Source: an uncultured Lachnospiraceae bacterium
Lineage (GTDB): Bacteria; Bacillota; Clostridia; Lachnospirales; Lachnospiraceae
NCBI GenBank assembly: GCA_947177165.1
Contig: CAMWTP010000004.1
Coordinates: 78,636 to 142,635, forward strand
DNA: 64,000 nucleotides
Direction: 5' to 3'
Both the position numbers and the translations under genes were made by a program. This document shows, piece after piece, positions 1-8,531 of this stretch (the first letter of the stretch is position 1; each line of letters starts with the position of its first letter). The notes under the pieces are model-generated. The model had not been told where the DNA came from. It saw only the letters and a program-made list of their open reading frames with translations, and ran no database searches.

Positions 1-128
1 CAAAAAACATCAACACAGCACAGAAAGAACGAGGTGAATGGAGCAGCCAGGTGGCTTACAAAAATGTGCTGAAAACTGCAGACTGTCTCGTATCCACCTT
101 CATTGTCACTGCCCTTATACTACCCTCC

Positions 129-150
129 CGCGAACGCCTCAGCGTTCGCG
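129..150 (-). other. Stem-loop across the rlmI stop codon
   Basis: A perfect 9-bp inverted repeat (CGCGAACGC / GCGTTCGCG, 4-nt loop) has the stop codon of the methyltransferase gene in its loop. No T-run follows on the minus strand, so it may protect the mRNA 3' end rather than act as an intrinsic terminator. The 128 bases to its left hold nothing I can assign. Confidence 0.35.
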
Positions 151-1341
151 GCGTACCTGAAAGATATAGAATTTCAGGTAATAGGACTCGTCCGCATTCC
201 ACAGAATCGGGTGGTCTGCCGCCTGTGTCCGGTACTCGACCTGGCGCAGTCTGCAGTGCACGCTCCTCGCCGCCTGCGCGATCGTCTGTGTAAAGAGCTC
301 GTAATCCATGAAATGGGAACAGGAGCAGGTCGCCAGAAATCCGCCATCCTTCACGAGTTTCATCCCCCGCATGTTAATCTCCCTGTAACCCCTGATAGCG
401 TTTTTCACAGAGTTTCTCGACTTTGTAAAAGCCGGCGGGTCGAGTATCACGACATCATACTGTTCGCCCGCCTCCTCCAGCTTCGGAAGCAGGTCAAACA
501 CGTCAGCACACTGAAATTTCACAATATCCTGCAGGTTATTCAGCACTGCATTTTTTGTTGCCTGCTCAACGGCAGACTCCGATGCATCGACACCCAGAAC
601 GCTGGAAGCCCCCGCCACCCCGGCATTCAGCGCAAAGGAGCCCGTGTGTGTAAAGCAGTCAAGTACTTTCGCTCCCTTACATAACTTCTGAATTGCGAGT
701 CTGTTATACTTCTGGTCCAGAAAAAATCCTGTCTTTTGTCCATCCTTTACATCAACCAGATACCGGACGCCGTTTTCTGTGATTTCCACATTGGTGTCAA
801 ACGCATCACTGATAAATCCCTTAAAGCGCTCCATTCCCTCCTGAAGCCTTACTTTCGCGTCACTTCTCTCATATACGCCCCTGACACGAACTCCATCGTC
901 AGCGAGCACCTCTTTCAGACATTCTATGATTTCTGGTTTTAGCCTGTCAATCCCAAGTGCCAGCGATTCCACCACCAACACGTCCGAAAACTTGTCAATC
1001 ACAATCCCCGGCAAAAAATCCGCCTCGCCAAATATCACGCGGCAGCTTGACGTGTCGACTGTCTTTTTGCGGTACTCCCAAGCTTCGCGCACGCGCATCC
1101 TCAGGAAGTCCCTGTCAATCTGCTGATCCCTGTCGCGCGTCATCACGCGTATCCGAATCCTGGAATTCCGATTGATAAACCCGCGCCCCATCCAATATCC
1201 GTCGAAATCATGCACTGCCACGATATCGCCATCCTGAAACGCACCCATGATTGTGTCAATCTCATTGTCATAGATCCAAAGCCCGCCGGCTTTCAAACTT
1301 CTTCCCTCACTCTTTTTCAGTGTCACGATTGCTTCACTCAT
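139..1341 (-). CDS. rlmI: Class I SAM-dependent rRNA methyltransferase, RlmI-type
   Basis: 400 aa, the usual length of the RlmI/RlmK family that makes 5-methylcytosine in 23S rRNA from SAM. Seen: an N-terminal PUA-like RNA-binding segment (about residues 1-75), then a Rossmann methyltransferase domain with the SAM-binding loop LDCFTHTGSFAL (about residues 228-240) and the motif IV stretch LDPPAF; a Cys-containing CSCSH stretch follows where the catalytic Cys of m5C enzymes lies. The start is the ATG after AGAGGAG. It stands alone on the minus strand, apart from the downstream-facing genes by a terminator. Target position (C1962 in E. coli numbering) is assumed from the family. Confidence 0.9.
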   Translation of the reverse strand: MSEAIVTLKKSEGRSLKAGGLWIYDNEIDTIMGAFQDGDIVAVHDFDGYWMGRGFINRNSRIRIRVMTRDRDQQIDRDFLRMRVREAWEYRKKTVDTSSCRVIFGEADFLPGIVIDKFSDVLVVESLALGIDRLKPEIIECLKEVLADDGVRVRGVYERSDAKVRLQEGMERFKGFISDAFDTNVEITENGVRYLVDVKDGQKTGFFLDQKYNRLAIQKLCKGAKVLDCFTHTGSFALNAGVAGASSVLGVDASESAVEQATKNAVLNNLQDIVKFQCADVFDLLPKLEEAGEQYDVVILDPPAFTKSRNSVKNAIRGYREINMRGMKLVKDGGFLATCSCSHFMDYELFTQTIAQAARSVHCRLRQVEYRTQAADHPILWNADESYYLKFYIFQVRRER

Positions 1342-1431
1342 ACTTTCTATTCTCCTCTTCCCATTAGGATCTCAGGAACCGGCGTGTGCAATCGAGCAGG
1401 CGAATGACCTTCTAACCCTGCCCGTGTACAC

Positions 1432-1465
1432 AAAAAGCGGAACAGCCCTCGTGAGACCATTCCGC
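1432..1465 (-). terminator. Intrinsic terminator of the small membrane-protein gene
   Basis: On the minus strand GCGGAA pairs with TTCCGC, extended inward by G-U and G-C pairs, and is followed directly by TTTTTG. It lies just past the stop codon at 1487 and upstream of rlmI. Confidence 0.7.
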
Positions 1466-1486
1466 CATCCTGAATTTTAAGCTGCA

Positions 1487-1957
1487 TTATTTTGTATTGT
1501 ACTTTCCAACCAGGAACTTAATTACCGCAATAATTGACAGAAATCCTGAAAGATAACCAATTACCTGCTGCTCCTGCTCAGATGTTCCTTCCAGCCGCGC
1601 ATAAATCTTCACATAGCAATTGCCAAGGAAAACAATCAGCCAAATTGTTGATGCAAAAGAACCAACTATCGGAATGAATGGAAGAATAATCCACACCACC
1701 CACCAGAATTTGTAGAGAACTGCCGGAACCGAAAGTGTTCCAAACAATGTCACGCTCTCCTGATTTGCTGCCGCCGCATCTGCAAGTGCATACTGCTGCG
1801 CAAACGGTATCCATGCCATCCACGCCTTATCATAGCCCAATGCCTTGAGCGCTTTCATGTGTGCCAATGATGACAATACATAAAACGCAAGTCCAATGAT
1901 CACGATCACCATGAGATATGCTCCGAGCACCGCTATAACTACTGCCAAGTCGTCCAT
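1487..1957 (-). CDS. Small integral membrane protein of unknown function
   Basis: 156 aa, not recognised by name. Four hydrophobic stretches can be seen: residues about 5-30, 68-90, 92-116 and 131-150, so it should sit in the cytoplasmic membrane with most polar residues in the loop around 35-65 (KALGYDKAWMAWIPFAQQY). That loop, rich in aromatic residues and ending in a short amphipathic stretch, resembles small DUF-type membrane proteins of Clostridia. The start is an ATG after GAGGAGGG with good spacing. It has its own sigma-A promoter at 2093-2121 and its own terminator, so it is monocistronic. No function is proposed. Confidence 0.75.
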   Translation of the reverse strand: MDDLAVVIAVLGAYLMVIVIIGLAFYVLSSLAHMKALKALGYDKAWMAWIPFAQQYALADAAAANQESVTLFGTLSVPAVLYKFWWVVWIILPFIPIVGSFASTIWLIVFLGNCYVKIYARLEGTSEQEQQVIGYLSGFLSIIAVIKFLVGKYNTK

Positions 1958-2092
1958 ATTTGACCCTCCTCATAATAAATGAACAATTACATTGATAAAC
2001 AACTGTTGCGTTAGTCAACGACAATAAAACACTGAATACCACTAATCGCTGCTGTATCCGTCTATACTCGATAACTACCGCATACTATTGCT

Positions 2093-2121
2093 ATAATATA
2101 ACATTTTTCGCGCCATGTCAA
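2093..2121 (-). promoter_or_regulatory. Sigma-A promoter of the membrane-protein gene
   Basis: On the minus strand TTGACA (2116-2121), a 17-bp spacer, and TATTAT (2093-2098). Transcription would start near 2086 and leave a leader of about 130 nt before the ATG at 1957. Confidence 0.7.
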
Positions 2122-2160
2122 CATGTTTATACTTTCCCGGGACCTCTTATACTGCTCATG

Positions 2161-2221
2161 TTACAATTCACACCTACGCCAGTTTTTATCATCTTATAAG
2201 TTATTGAGGTGTGAATTATAA
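2161..2221. repeat. Long-range inverted repeat in the 1958-2291 gap
   Basis: Arms 2161-2175 and 2207-2221 match at 14 of 15 positions (core AATTCACACCT / AGGTGTGAATT) and are 31 nt apart. It lies between the Nudix stop codon and the promoter of the next gene. No T-run follows on the minus strand, so it is either a weak Nudix-gene terminator or a protein-binding site. TTTGGCGC also occurs twice within 2220-2265. The rest of the gap holds nothing else I can name. Confidence 0.5.
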
Positions 2222-2291
2222 CAGATTTTGGCGCACGATTCCCACTACTTTGGCGCGGGTGTAAAAAGTAACTGCACATCACCCTATTTGT

Positions 2292-2717
2292 TTACAGAAA
2301 CCCCCGCCTGACAGCCTCCTCCATCAGCTTCGGCTGAATATCGGGGTAGGTCCAGTCTGTCGGCATATCGTCCATGATAACGATTTTCTCGATCTCACTG
2401 TGAAGGTCCTGCTCAAACTCCCTGATCTCCGCAAAATATAACATTCCAAAAGATTCCTGTCCGTCAAAATTATCTTTCGCGATCACGGAATAAACGCAGA
2501 TCGGAAATATATCAAACGCAATTGCCCCGGTTTCCTCATACAATTCTCTCCTGGCCGTGTCCAGAATCACTTCTCCCGGCTCCCTGTGTCCGCCCGGTAT
2601 CTCCAACGTATCTCTCAGCCTGTGCTTGCAGAATACGTGCTTCCCCTCCGTCTTTGCGATAATCACCGCAAATTTCAATAATGCATCGTCCACTTCCTCA
2701 TAAAAATTTACTGCCAT
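2292..2717 (-). CDS. NUDIX hydrolase
   Basis: A Nudix hydrolase of about 141 aa, which would split a nucleoside diphosphate linked to another group. The Nudix box is complete: GGHREPGE at its start, then REL and YEETGA, giving the metal-binding Glu residues. The substrate cannot be told; the family ranges from oxidised dNTPs to ADP-ribose and CDP-alcohols. The frame stays open upstream to an ATG at 2756, but the start at 2717 follows a strong GAGGAGG (spacing about 12) and is preferred. The promoter lies at 2789-2818 and carries a palindrome, so the gene is probably regulated on its own. Confidence 0.88.
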   Translation of the reverse strand: MAVNFYEEVDDALLKFAVIIAKTEGKHVFCKHRLRDTLEIPGGHREPGEVILDTARRELYEETGAIAFDIFPICVYSVIAKDNFDGQESFGMLYFAEIREFEQDLHSEIEKIVIMDDMPTDWTYPDIQPKLMEEAVRRGFL

Positions 2718-2788
2718 CTCTTTGTATATCCTCCTCGCTCCATCTCTGAATGTCATACATAATCATCTGTACTATCAATGTGAGTTAT

Positions 2789-2823
2789 ATTATAAGGGCT
2801 GACACCGCACAGTGTCAACCCTT
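2789..2823 (-). promoter_or_regulatory. Sigma-A promoter with overlapping palindrome (Nudix gene)
   Basis: On the minus strand a consensus TTGACA (2813-2818) and TATAAT (2789-2794) are 18 bp apart. A 12-bp inverted repeat (AAGGGYTGACAC and its complement, 2794-2823, 6-nt loop) covers the -35 box and the whole spacer. It also lies just after the pullulanase stop codon, so it could partly serve as that gene's 3' hairpin, though no T-run follows. A repressor operator is the other reading. Confidence 0.65.
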
Positions 2824-2851
2824 ACTTTACCAGACAACATCATACAATATC

Positions 2852-5800
2852 TTATTTTTTGTTCTTTTTCACCAAAAAACCTGCAACGATTGCCGCCAGT
2901 ACCACGATGATGCCGCCTGCGATCAACGGAGTATTTCCTGATGCTTTTTCTGCGTTTTCTGTGTTTCCAGTACTCTCCGCGCTCTCGGAACTGACACTTG
3001 TGTCACTTTCATTGTCCGTCTTCGCCTCTGCCTTTACAATCGTATCGTCCCCCTGCACAAGCACCAGTGCCGAGATACCTGCCACAGACACCGTTCCCTC
3101 CGCTGTTCCTACTGACACTGTTCCTGCCGTCTGCTCATTAATGCAGATCTCCCATGTGCCCGCCGGAAGCGCTACATCGACGGGATTTTCATTTCCATTG
3201 AAAATCACTGCAATCTTCTCAGCCGTGTCGCCATTTGCATTGTCTGCAATTGTGTACCCGACTACGTTGGGCTCCAATCCGCTCATGAAGACAAGATTGC
3301 TCTGTATATCCGCCTTCGTCGTCATGCGGAGTGCACTGTGCGCCTTGCGAAATGCAATCAGACCTTTGTAATATTCACAGGTATCCATCACATTTGCCTT
3401 GTTTGACCACTTGATGCTGTTTGTCGAATCGGGTGATGTGTAGCTGTTCTCGTCAAAACCGCCCTCCACTGTCGCTGACGGCTTGCTTCTGAGCATTTCC
3501 TCCCCCGCCTGGAAGAACGGTACACCCTGTGACGTCAGAACGATCGCACTGCCGAGCTTATTCATTTTAATCCTTGTCTCTTCGCTGTCGTCCCCATTCG
3601 ATATGGCAAGCTTATCCCAGAATGTCAGGTTATCGTGACACGAAATGTAATTGATGCTCTGTCCTGGCTGTTCCGCCCAGCTCCGGCTGCCCTTATCGTT
3701 CTTTGATGTGAGCACCTGCTGATGTGGTGTCGCTGCAACCACACTGAACTTGATACTCTCCTCCATTCCAGCCTTGCCGCTGACAAATCCCCTGTCCTGC
3801 GCATCAAACACACTGCCCTTGATTGCATCCCTGATGTCATCGCTGAAGGCGCCGACTCTCTCGATCTTTGACATATTTGCCTTCAAAGCCTGCTGCGAGG
3901 TTGGAATTGCAGCGTCCCCGGCAGTCCATCCCTCGCCGTAGACCATAATCGAAGGATCAATCTCGTCAAGCGCTGCCCTGACTGCATTCATCGTATCAAT
4001 ATCATGCACAGCCATCAGGTCAAAGCGGAACCCGTCAATGTGATACTCTGTAGCCCAGTAGACAACGGAATCCACGATATATTTGCGCATCATCGCACGG
4101 TCGGAGGCCGTCTCATTTCCGCAGCCTGATGCGTTGGAGTAGCTCTCCCCTACTTTTCTGTAATAATAGTCCGGCACTGTCTTCTGGAAATTGGAATCTT
4201 CTATATTAAATGTATGGTTATACACAACATCCATGTTCACACGGATTCCATTTTCATGAAGCGCCTGTACCATCTGCTTCATCTCATTGACGCGCACTTC
4301 CCCGTGATAAGGGTCTGTGCTGTAGGAGCCTTCCGGCACGTTGTAATTCTTCGGATCATAACCCCAGTTGAACTGCGGTGTGTCCAGCTTTGTCTCGTCA
4401 ACCGTGGCATAGTCATAGCTCGGAAGAATCTGCACATGTGTCACGCCCAGATCCCTGATGTGGTCAAGACCTGTGGCAAGTCCGTCTGCATTGGTTGTTC
4501 CCGTCTCTGTCAATCCCAGAAACTTTCCTGTATTGCTGATTCCAGATGACTCATCCGATGACAAGTCTCTCACATGAAGCTCATAGATCACCGCATCGGT
4601 GGGATTGACAAACGCAGGTCTTGTATCATTTTCGAATCCCTCCGGATTGGTGGCACTCAGATCCACAACCATGCCCCTGTTACCGTTCACACCTGCTGTC
4701 CGTGCATACAGATCCACAGCCTCATTGGTCTTATTCCCAATCTTGATCGAGTACGTGTAATATACTCCGTTCAAGTCCCCCTGTTTTTCACAGGACCATA
4801 CGCCCTTATCACCCATTGTCATGGGAATCGTCTCGATAAGGTTATCGCCATCTCCCTGCTCATACAAATTCAGCGCAACCTCGGATGCAGTAGGTGCCCA
4901 CACCTTAAATCCGGTCTTTTCTTTTGTATATACAGCTCCCAGATCATCGCCGTCATACGTAAAAGCATCGTCAAAATAACTGGAACCAATAATCTTATTC
5001 ATCGATACCGTAGTGCCTTCGTAACCGTCCATTGATATATCATATGTCTTTGACAATTCCAATTCCTCCTCCATTGTAAGCAGAATCGCTCTGCCATCCT
5101 CGCTGTCCGCTGAGGCTGCAGCGTACTCCACGCCGTCCCCGTCCGTAACCTTTATCTGCGCCGCCAGCGCACTCAGACTCTTGGGCGCACGCGACAGTGT
5201 GCAATAGATTTCCCTGCTCGTTGTCTCTGCGAAATAAGCCTCAGCAATCACAGGATTGTAAATGACTTCCTCCATAGTATACCACAATACAGGATTTCCT
5301 TCCACTATGTACACATCAATTGCATCGCCGGACGCTTTCTTCAGGTCAATCTCATAATCAAGTGCATCGTCCGCATTTCCACCTTGTATCACGCGCACAC
5401 CGGCTGTTGACACGCCCTCTTTCGGCAGTAAGCCAACCTGAAAAACCGCACCGAAATCATCTGTCCCTGACAGCGGATAGATGCCGCCAACATCGCTTCC
5501 TGCCCACGCATAAGCCTCCACGCTGTCAGCACTGTACCTCTGGTCAAAATTGTAATAGTGGACATTTAACTTTGTCGCGCCATCCTCGTTGTACACATTC
5601 AGTCTTGCCTCCTCAAGTGCTGCGATATCGTACTCCGCTGCCCCTTCAGGCGCTTCCGTGGAAAATTCGGTCTCTCCGCTCGTCACCCAGATCTCGACAG
5701 TCTCCCCGTCCATGACGGCAAATCTGTCATCACCTGTATCCTTGTCCTCCCACTCATTTTTCCGAACGATAAAACCAATTTGGGACGGATTGCGGTTTGT

Positions 5801-6043
5801 CTGGTAGACCGCCACTTTCCCAAAATCATCCTCGTCCGTAAAGTCGACCTGCTGGCCTTCCCGTCCTTCCTCCCATATCCACAGGTTCCACCCGTCATAG
5901 CTGTCGTCGGCTCTTCCGCCGTAATGAACGATCAGTGTCGTTCCTGCTGCCCTTGCCGTCATGCCTGGCGTAAAAACTGACACTACTGTCATAATCACCA
6001 TGAGCAGTGCCAGCAATCCGGCAATCTGTCGCTTCCTTCTCAT
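2852..6043 (-). CDS. pulA: Type I pullulanase, secreted and membrane-anchored
   Basis: 1063 aa; cleaves alpha-1,6 branch links of pullulan, glycogen and starch outside the cell. Seen: signal peptide (residues 1-33, ending TARAAG), two N-terminal pullulanase-associated/CBM41-like modules (about 35-120 and 150-245), an E-set/CBM48 domain (about 365-450), and a GH13_14 catalytic barrel with YNWGYDP-type hallmark (NWGYDPKNY near 559), nucleophile Asp675 in GFRFD, acid/base Glu704 in YGEGW and Asp804 in SCHDN. The C-terminus has a Ser/Thr/Glu-rich linker, one membrane helix and KKNKK; there is no LPXTG, so it is anchored by the helix and not by sortase. Start ATG follows GGAGG. Confidence 0.93.
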   Translation of the reverse strand: MRRKRQIAGLLALLMVIMTVVSVFTPGMTARAAGTTLIVHYGGRADDSYDGWNLWIWEEGREGQQVDFTDEDDFGKVAVYQTNRNPSQIGFIVRKNEWEDKDTGDDRFAVMDGETVEIWVTSGETEFSTEAPEGAAEYDIAALEEARLNVYNEDGATKLNVHYYNFDQRYSADSVEAYAWAGSDVGGIYPLSGTDDFGAVFQVGLLPKEGVSTAGVRVIQGGNADDALDYEIDLKKASGDAIDVYIVEGNPVLWYTMEEVIYNPVIAEAYFAETTSREIYCTLSRAPKSLSALAAQIKVTDGDGVEYAAASADSEDGRAILLTMEEELELSKTYDISMDGYEGTTVSMNKIIGSSYFDDAFTYDGDDLGAVYTKEKTGFKVWAPTASEVALNLYEQGDGDNLIETIPMTMGDKGVWSCEKQGDLNGVYYTYSIKIGNKTNEAVDLYARTAGVNGNRGMVVDLSATNPEGFENDTRPAFVNPTDAVIYELHVRDLSSDESSGISNTGKFLGLTETGTTNADGLATGLDHIRDLGVTHVQILPSYDYATVDETKLDTPQFNWGYDPKNYNVPEGSYSTDPYHGEVRVNEMKQMVQALHENGIRVNMDVVYNHTFNIEDSNFQKTVPDYYYRKVGESYSNASGCGNETASDRAMMRKYIVDSVVYWATEYHIDGFRFDLMAVHDIDTMNAVRAALDEIDPSIMVYGEGWTAGDAAIPTSQQALKANMSKIERVGAFSDDIRDAIKGSVFDAQDRGFVSGKAGMEESIKFSVVAATPHQQVLTSKNDKGSRSWAEQPGQSINYISCHDNLTFWDKLAISNGDDSEETRIKMNKLGSAIVLTSQGVPFFQAGEEMLRSKPSATVEGGFDENSYTSPDSTNSIKWSNKANVMDTCEYYKGLIAFRKAHSALRMTTKADIQSNLVFMSGLEPNVVGYTIADNANGDTAEKIAVIFNGNENPVDVALPAGTWEICINEQTAGTVSVGTAEGTVSVAGISALVLVQGDDTIVKAEAKTDNESDTSVSSESAESTGNTENAEKASGNTPLIAGGIIVVLAAIVAGFLVKKNKK

Positions 6044-6097
6044 AACTGTTAACCTCCATTCGATGTTCTATTGTTCAGAATCTCTCTTGATGGTCTT

Positions 6098-6103
6098 ATT
6101 ATA
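6098..6103 (-). promoter_or_regulatory. Probable -10 box of the pullulanase gene
   Basis: A perfect TATAAT on the minus strand about 55 nt upstream of the pulA ATG. A matching -35 box is not clear (best candidate is poor), which would fit an activated or sigma-A extended promoter. The AT-rich remainder of 6044-6185 shows nothing else. Confidence 0.4.
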
Positions 6104-6185
6104 TCTGCTCGCGACGAAAAAAGCTATTGGAAATTTCGTAAAATTTCGGAGCTTGTTTTTAGTTATATTAACGAAATTAAGCGAA

Positions 6186-6225
6186 AATAAATGGGATGTA
6201 TACATTCGTATACACCCCGTTTATT
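6186..6225 (-). terminator. Terminator of the DUF3048 gene
   Basis: Long hairpin with arms 6186-6203 and 6208-6225 (GTATAC next to a 4-nt loop, then near-perfect pairing through AATAAA/TTTATT). It lies just past the stop codon at 6234; the minus-strand side ends in ATTTATTTTC. Confidence 0.65.
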
Positions 6226-6233
6226 CTCTAACT

Positions 6234-7397
6234 TTATTTAATAACTACATCATTCCAGGAATCCGATGGAACAAGTGCCACATACGTCTTTCCTGTGTTC
6301 AGCTCGATCTGCTCTCCGGTCTGCTTATTGAGATAGATCGTAATATCGCTCTCGTCCGCCTTGATCCATGTTACCTCCATCGCCTTGCCGTTCGTAATGT
6401 AATAAGCATCGCGCCCTGAGTCGATCGCGTTGTAGATCAGATAACCGTTCTGATCAAGCTGCGAGAATGTTGTATTCTGAATCAGCAAATTCTTGAATGT
6501 AAGCTGCGCATTGCCGTGCTGTGGATCTGTGTGTGCCTGACCGTACTCATAGTAATCATACGTACCTGTCGACTCATTGTACTGAAGTCTTGAGCTGTTG
6601 TGCGGGAACGGAAGCTCAATCTCCCTGCAGTCAACCGTAGCGCCCACTGAAGCCAGATCAATCTCTGAATTGGAGAAGTTATAGTGCTGTCCTTTGTAGT
6701 ACTCATTATACTCTGTAGAATAATTTGAGCTGCTGAACTTCTTGTCCAGATCTCCTGTACAGATATACTCTGTGAACTCTCTTGACTTACCGTTGTCTAC
6801 GCGGGAAAAACCGCCGCTGAAATTCGCTGAATACTTCTTCGCGATCCAATCATTGATATAGAACGGTCCTCCATCGTGGCAGAGTACCGCATTCCACTCT
6901 GCTGCAAGCATGATGTTGGTCGGTCTCGTGCTTCGGATGCTGCCAAACTGTACAATCTTTCCCCAGTCCTTGACAATCGCCATGAAACGTGTAATCCTGC
7001 CATTTGCCGTACTGTTCATAATCTCATACACCACATCCGCTTCGGTAAGTCCGTAGTGCGGAAGTGCTGTCTTCTCATTGTCAACCATAACTGCGATCGG
7101 ACGCTGATTCTTTAAGCTCTCGTCAATCCACTCATTCGTGAGCTCACTGCGGTACATGCCCTCGCGCGTCTCCTCCTCTGCCATCTGCTCTGCAGAGGAC
7201 TCCTCCGCTCCTGGTGTCTCCACCGCGTCATTATTACTGCTATTGTCCGAACCTCCGCCTGTGAGATCTGCAAAATCAATCTCTGTCGCAGGCTCCTTTG
7301 TATCTTCCTTATTGCCGCACCCTGTCATGGAAGCGGCTGCCATTGTAATGACAAGCAATAATGCAATTCCCTTTTTTTTGATATTTTTTCTTTTCAT
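6234..7397 (-). CDS. DUF3048 domain lipoprotein (YerB-like)
   Basis: 387 aa from the ATG at 7397, which follows AAAGGGAG; an in-frame ATG 33 nt upstream has no ribosome site. A lipoprotein signal peptide ends in the lipobox MTGC (Cys about residue 26), followed by an acidic Ser/Asn-rich linker (about 28-75). The rest matches the two-part DUF3048 family known from Bacillus YerB: the N-terminal piece has PIAVMVDNEKTALPHYGLTEADVVYE and a later VQFGSIRSTRP-like stretch, and the C-terminal piece has the QNGYLIYNAIDSGRDAYYITNGKA region. It would sit on the outer face of the membrane. Biochemical role is unknown for the family. Confidence 0.88.
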   Translation of the reverse strand: MKRKNIKKKGIALLLVITMAAASMTGCGNKEDTKEPATEIDFADLTGGGSDNSSNNDAVETPGAEESSAEQMAEEETREGMYRSELTNEWIDESLKNQRPIAVMVDNEKTALPHYGLTEADVVYEIMNSTANGRITRFMAIVKDWGKIVQFGSIRSTRPTNIMLAAEWNAVLCHDGGPFYINDWIAKKYSANFSGGFSRVDNGKSREFTEYICTGDLDKKFSSSNYSTEYNEYYKGQHYNFSNSEIDLASVGATVDCREIELPFPHNSSRLQYNESTGTYDYYEYGQAHTDPQHGNAQLTFKNLLIQNTTFSQLDQNGYLIYNAIDSGRDAYYITNGKAMEVTWIKADESDITIYLNKQTGEQIELNTGKTYVALVPSDSWNDVVIK

Positions 7398-7507
7398 AAC
7401 GTCTCCCTTTAGCACAGCCCGATCAATCATCCTGTGCCGCTATACTTCTTCCTTAGTTTTCCGATTTTCCTTATGTTTATTCACCGCTTTGCGGCATTCA
7501 ACATTTT

Positions 7508-7772
7508 ATCGTGCAAACGACTTCGAATCCTATGCCCATGCACGTTACCTCTACAGTTAACTCCGCCAGGCACCCTCGCGGCACATATGAAATCCGCCTT
7601 AGTGCTGCTGCATTCCTGCCCTGACACGGTTCAACGGCACATATTGCGCGAGACCCAAACTTCAACGCCACTTATAAAGGGCAGCTGCACAAACGCAGAC
7701 CCTCTGTCGTTTATCACCCCCACTATAGCGGATTGTGGGTACAGGACACCGCTAACGCCCCGGCTGCACGAT
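7508..7772 (-). ncRNA. ffs: Signal recognition particle RNA, large (Alu-containing) type
   Basis: Minus-strand RNA of about 265 nt. The SRP signature of domain IV is clear: GTCAGG, GGAA and AGCAGC in order in the apical hairpin (about 7595-7630). The 5' part has the clostridial Alu-domain motif AGCGGTG, CCTGTA and AATCCGCTATAG. The ends pair: ATCGTGCA at the 5' end (7765-7772) is complementary to TGCACGAT at the 3' end (7508-7515), which sets the boundaries to within a few bases. A consensus promoter lies just upstream. It should bind Ffh and guide membrane-protein insertion. A short CCGC/GCGG hairpin follows at 7484-7494 without a T-run. Confidence 0.9.
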
Positions 7773-7778
7773 GCTATT

Positions 7779-7808
7779 ATTATAACCTCATAATTACCGA
7801 TAAGTCAA
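7779..7808 (-). promoter_or_regulatory. Sigma-A promoter of the SRP RNA gene
   Basis: Minus strand TTGACT (7803-7808), 18-bp spacer, TATAAT (7779-7784). It predicts a start near 7772, exactly at the paired 5' end of the RNA. Confidence 0.8.
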
Positions 7809-7828
7809 TGCTATTCATAATTTTTTAA

Positions 7829-8374
7829 TCAAAACTGGTAATACCGGTTCATTTTATTTTTCTTTCTCCTGCGCGTCAGTATCTCATAGTACATCAAAAC
7901 AGTGACAAGCTCCCTGATCCACGGTTCCTTCTCCCGCCACGGAGCCTGTTCTGTCAGCGCCTTGTCTGTCATATCGCTTTCCACGATATTCAGTACCGGC
8001 ACGCTTTGCATTGGATTCCCGGACAGATTCTGCGGCGTAATGGCAGTCTCCGGCAAGGTGCTGTTACTCTGCATATCATTGTTCACCGCGTCCGCAGCCT
8101 CCTCGTTTGTCCTGATAAGCGCCATAACACTCTCCACCATGCGCTGAATCGTCAGCTTGTCGGGATACTGGTCGTAGATGAAGCTCCCGTCATAATCCAT
8201 CTTGTTGACGACACTGCTTATGGTACTCTGGTATTTTCTGGCATATGTAGGATACATCTGCTGCAGGTACTCAAGGTCCTCCAATATCCTGTCCTCCGGC
8301 ACGATTCCGGGCTGTGCCCACTGTCCGTAACCCTGATATCCCATATAAAAAGGAAACGCACTATAATAATCCAT
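7829..8374 (-). CDS. Hypothetical Tyr-rich protein, spore-coat-like composition
   Basis: 181 aa, no family recognised. The first 25 residues are rich in Tyr, Gly, Phe and Gln (MDYYSAFPFYMGYQGYGQW), a composition common in spore coat proteins. The middle (about 30-95) is a predicted helical region, and residues about 140-180 hold a helix followed by a basic RRRKKNK stretch and a Tyr-rich end. There is no signal peptide or membrane helix. The start is the ATG after AAGGAGG. A CATATGATA element upstream resembles the -10 of mother-cell sigma-K promoters, which supports, without proving, a role in the spore coat. Confidence 0.65.
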   Translation of the reverse strand: MDYYSAFPFYMGYQGYGQWAQPGIVPEDRILEDLEYLQQMYPTYARKYQSTISSVVNKMDYDGSFIYDQYPDKLTIQRMVESVMALIRTNEEAADAVNNDMQSNSTLPETAITPQNLSGNPMQSVPVLNIVESDMTDKALTEQAPWREKEPWIRELVTVLMYYEILTRRRKKNKMNRYYQF

Positions 8375-8398
8375 ACTTCGAGTTCCTCCTTTTTATGA

Positions 8399-8427
8399 TT
8401 ATCATATGCATTCTCCGATAAAATAGT
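8399..8427 (-). promoter_or_regulatory. Possible sigma-K-type promoter
   Basis: Minus-strand CATATGATAA (8399-8408) fits the sigma-K -10 pattern CATANNNTA; an AC dinucleotide for the short -35 lies 17 bp upstream (8426-8427; consensus 16). Low information content makes this tentative. Confidence 0.3.
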
Positions 8428-8496
8428 GACCGGAAGTTACCGTTCCGACAGGAATCGGCTTTTGCCGCCAGGTCCTCAGGTGAGGAAACCAAAGTC

Positions 8497-8525
8497 TTGA
8501 CATTATCCGCAAATCAGCATAAAAT
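8497..8525 (+). promoter_or_regulatory. Consensus sigma-A promoter ahead of mgtE leader
   Basis: TTGACA (8497-8502), exactly 17 bp, TAAAAT (8520-8525). It predicts a start near 8532 and a leader of about 220 nt before mgtE. Confidence 0.75.
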
Positions 8526-8531
8526 AAGGAA

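Noticed and set aside
8461..8520. AGGTGAGG near 8479 as an M-box Mg2+ riboswitch
   Set aside because: Only the short AGGTGAGG agrees; the other conserved M-box blocks are absent and the motif lies upstream of the promoter.
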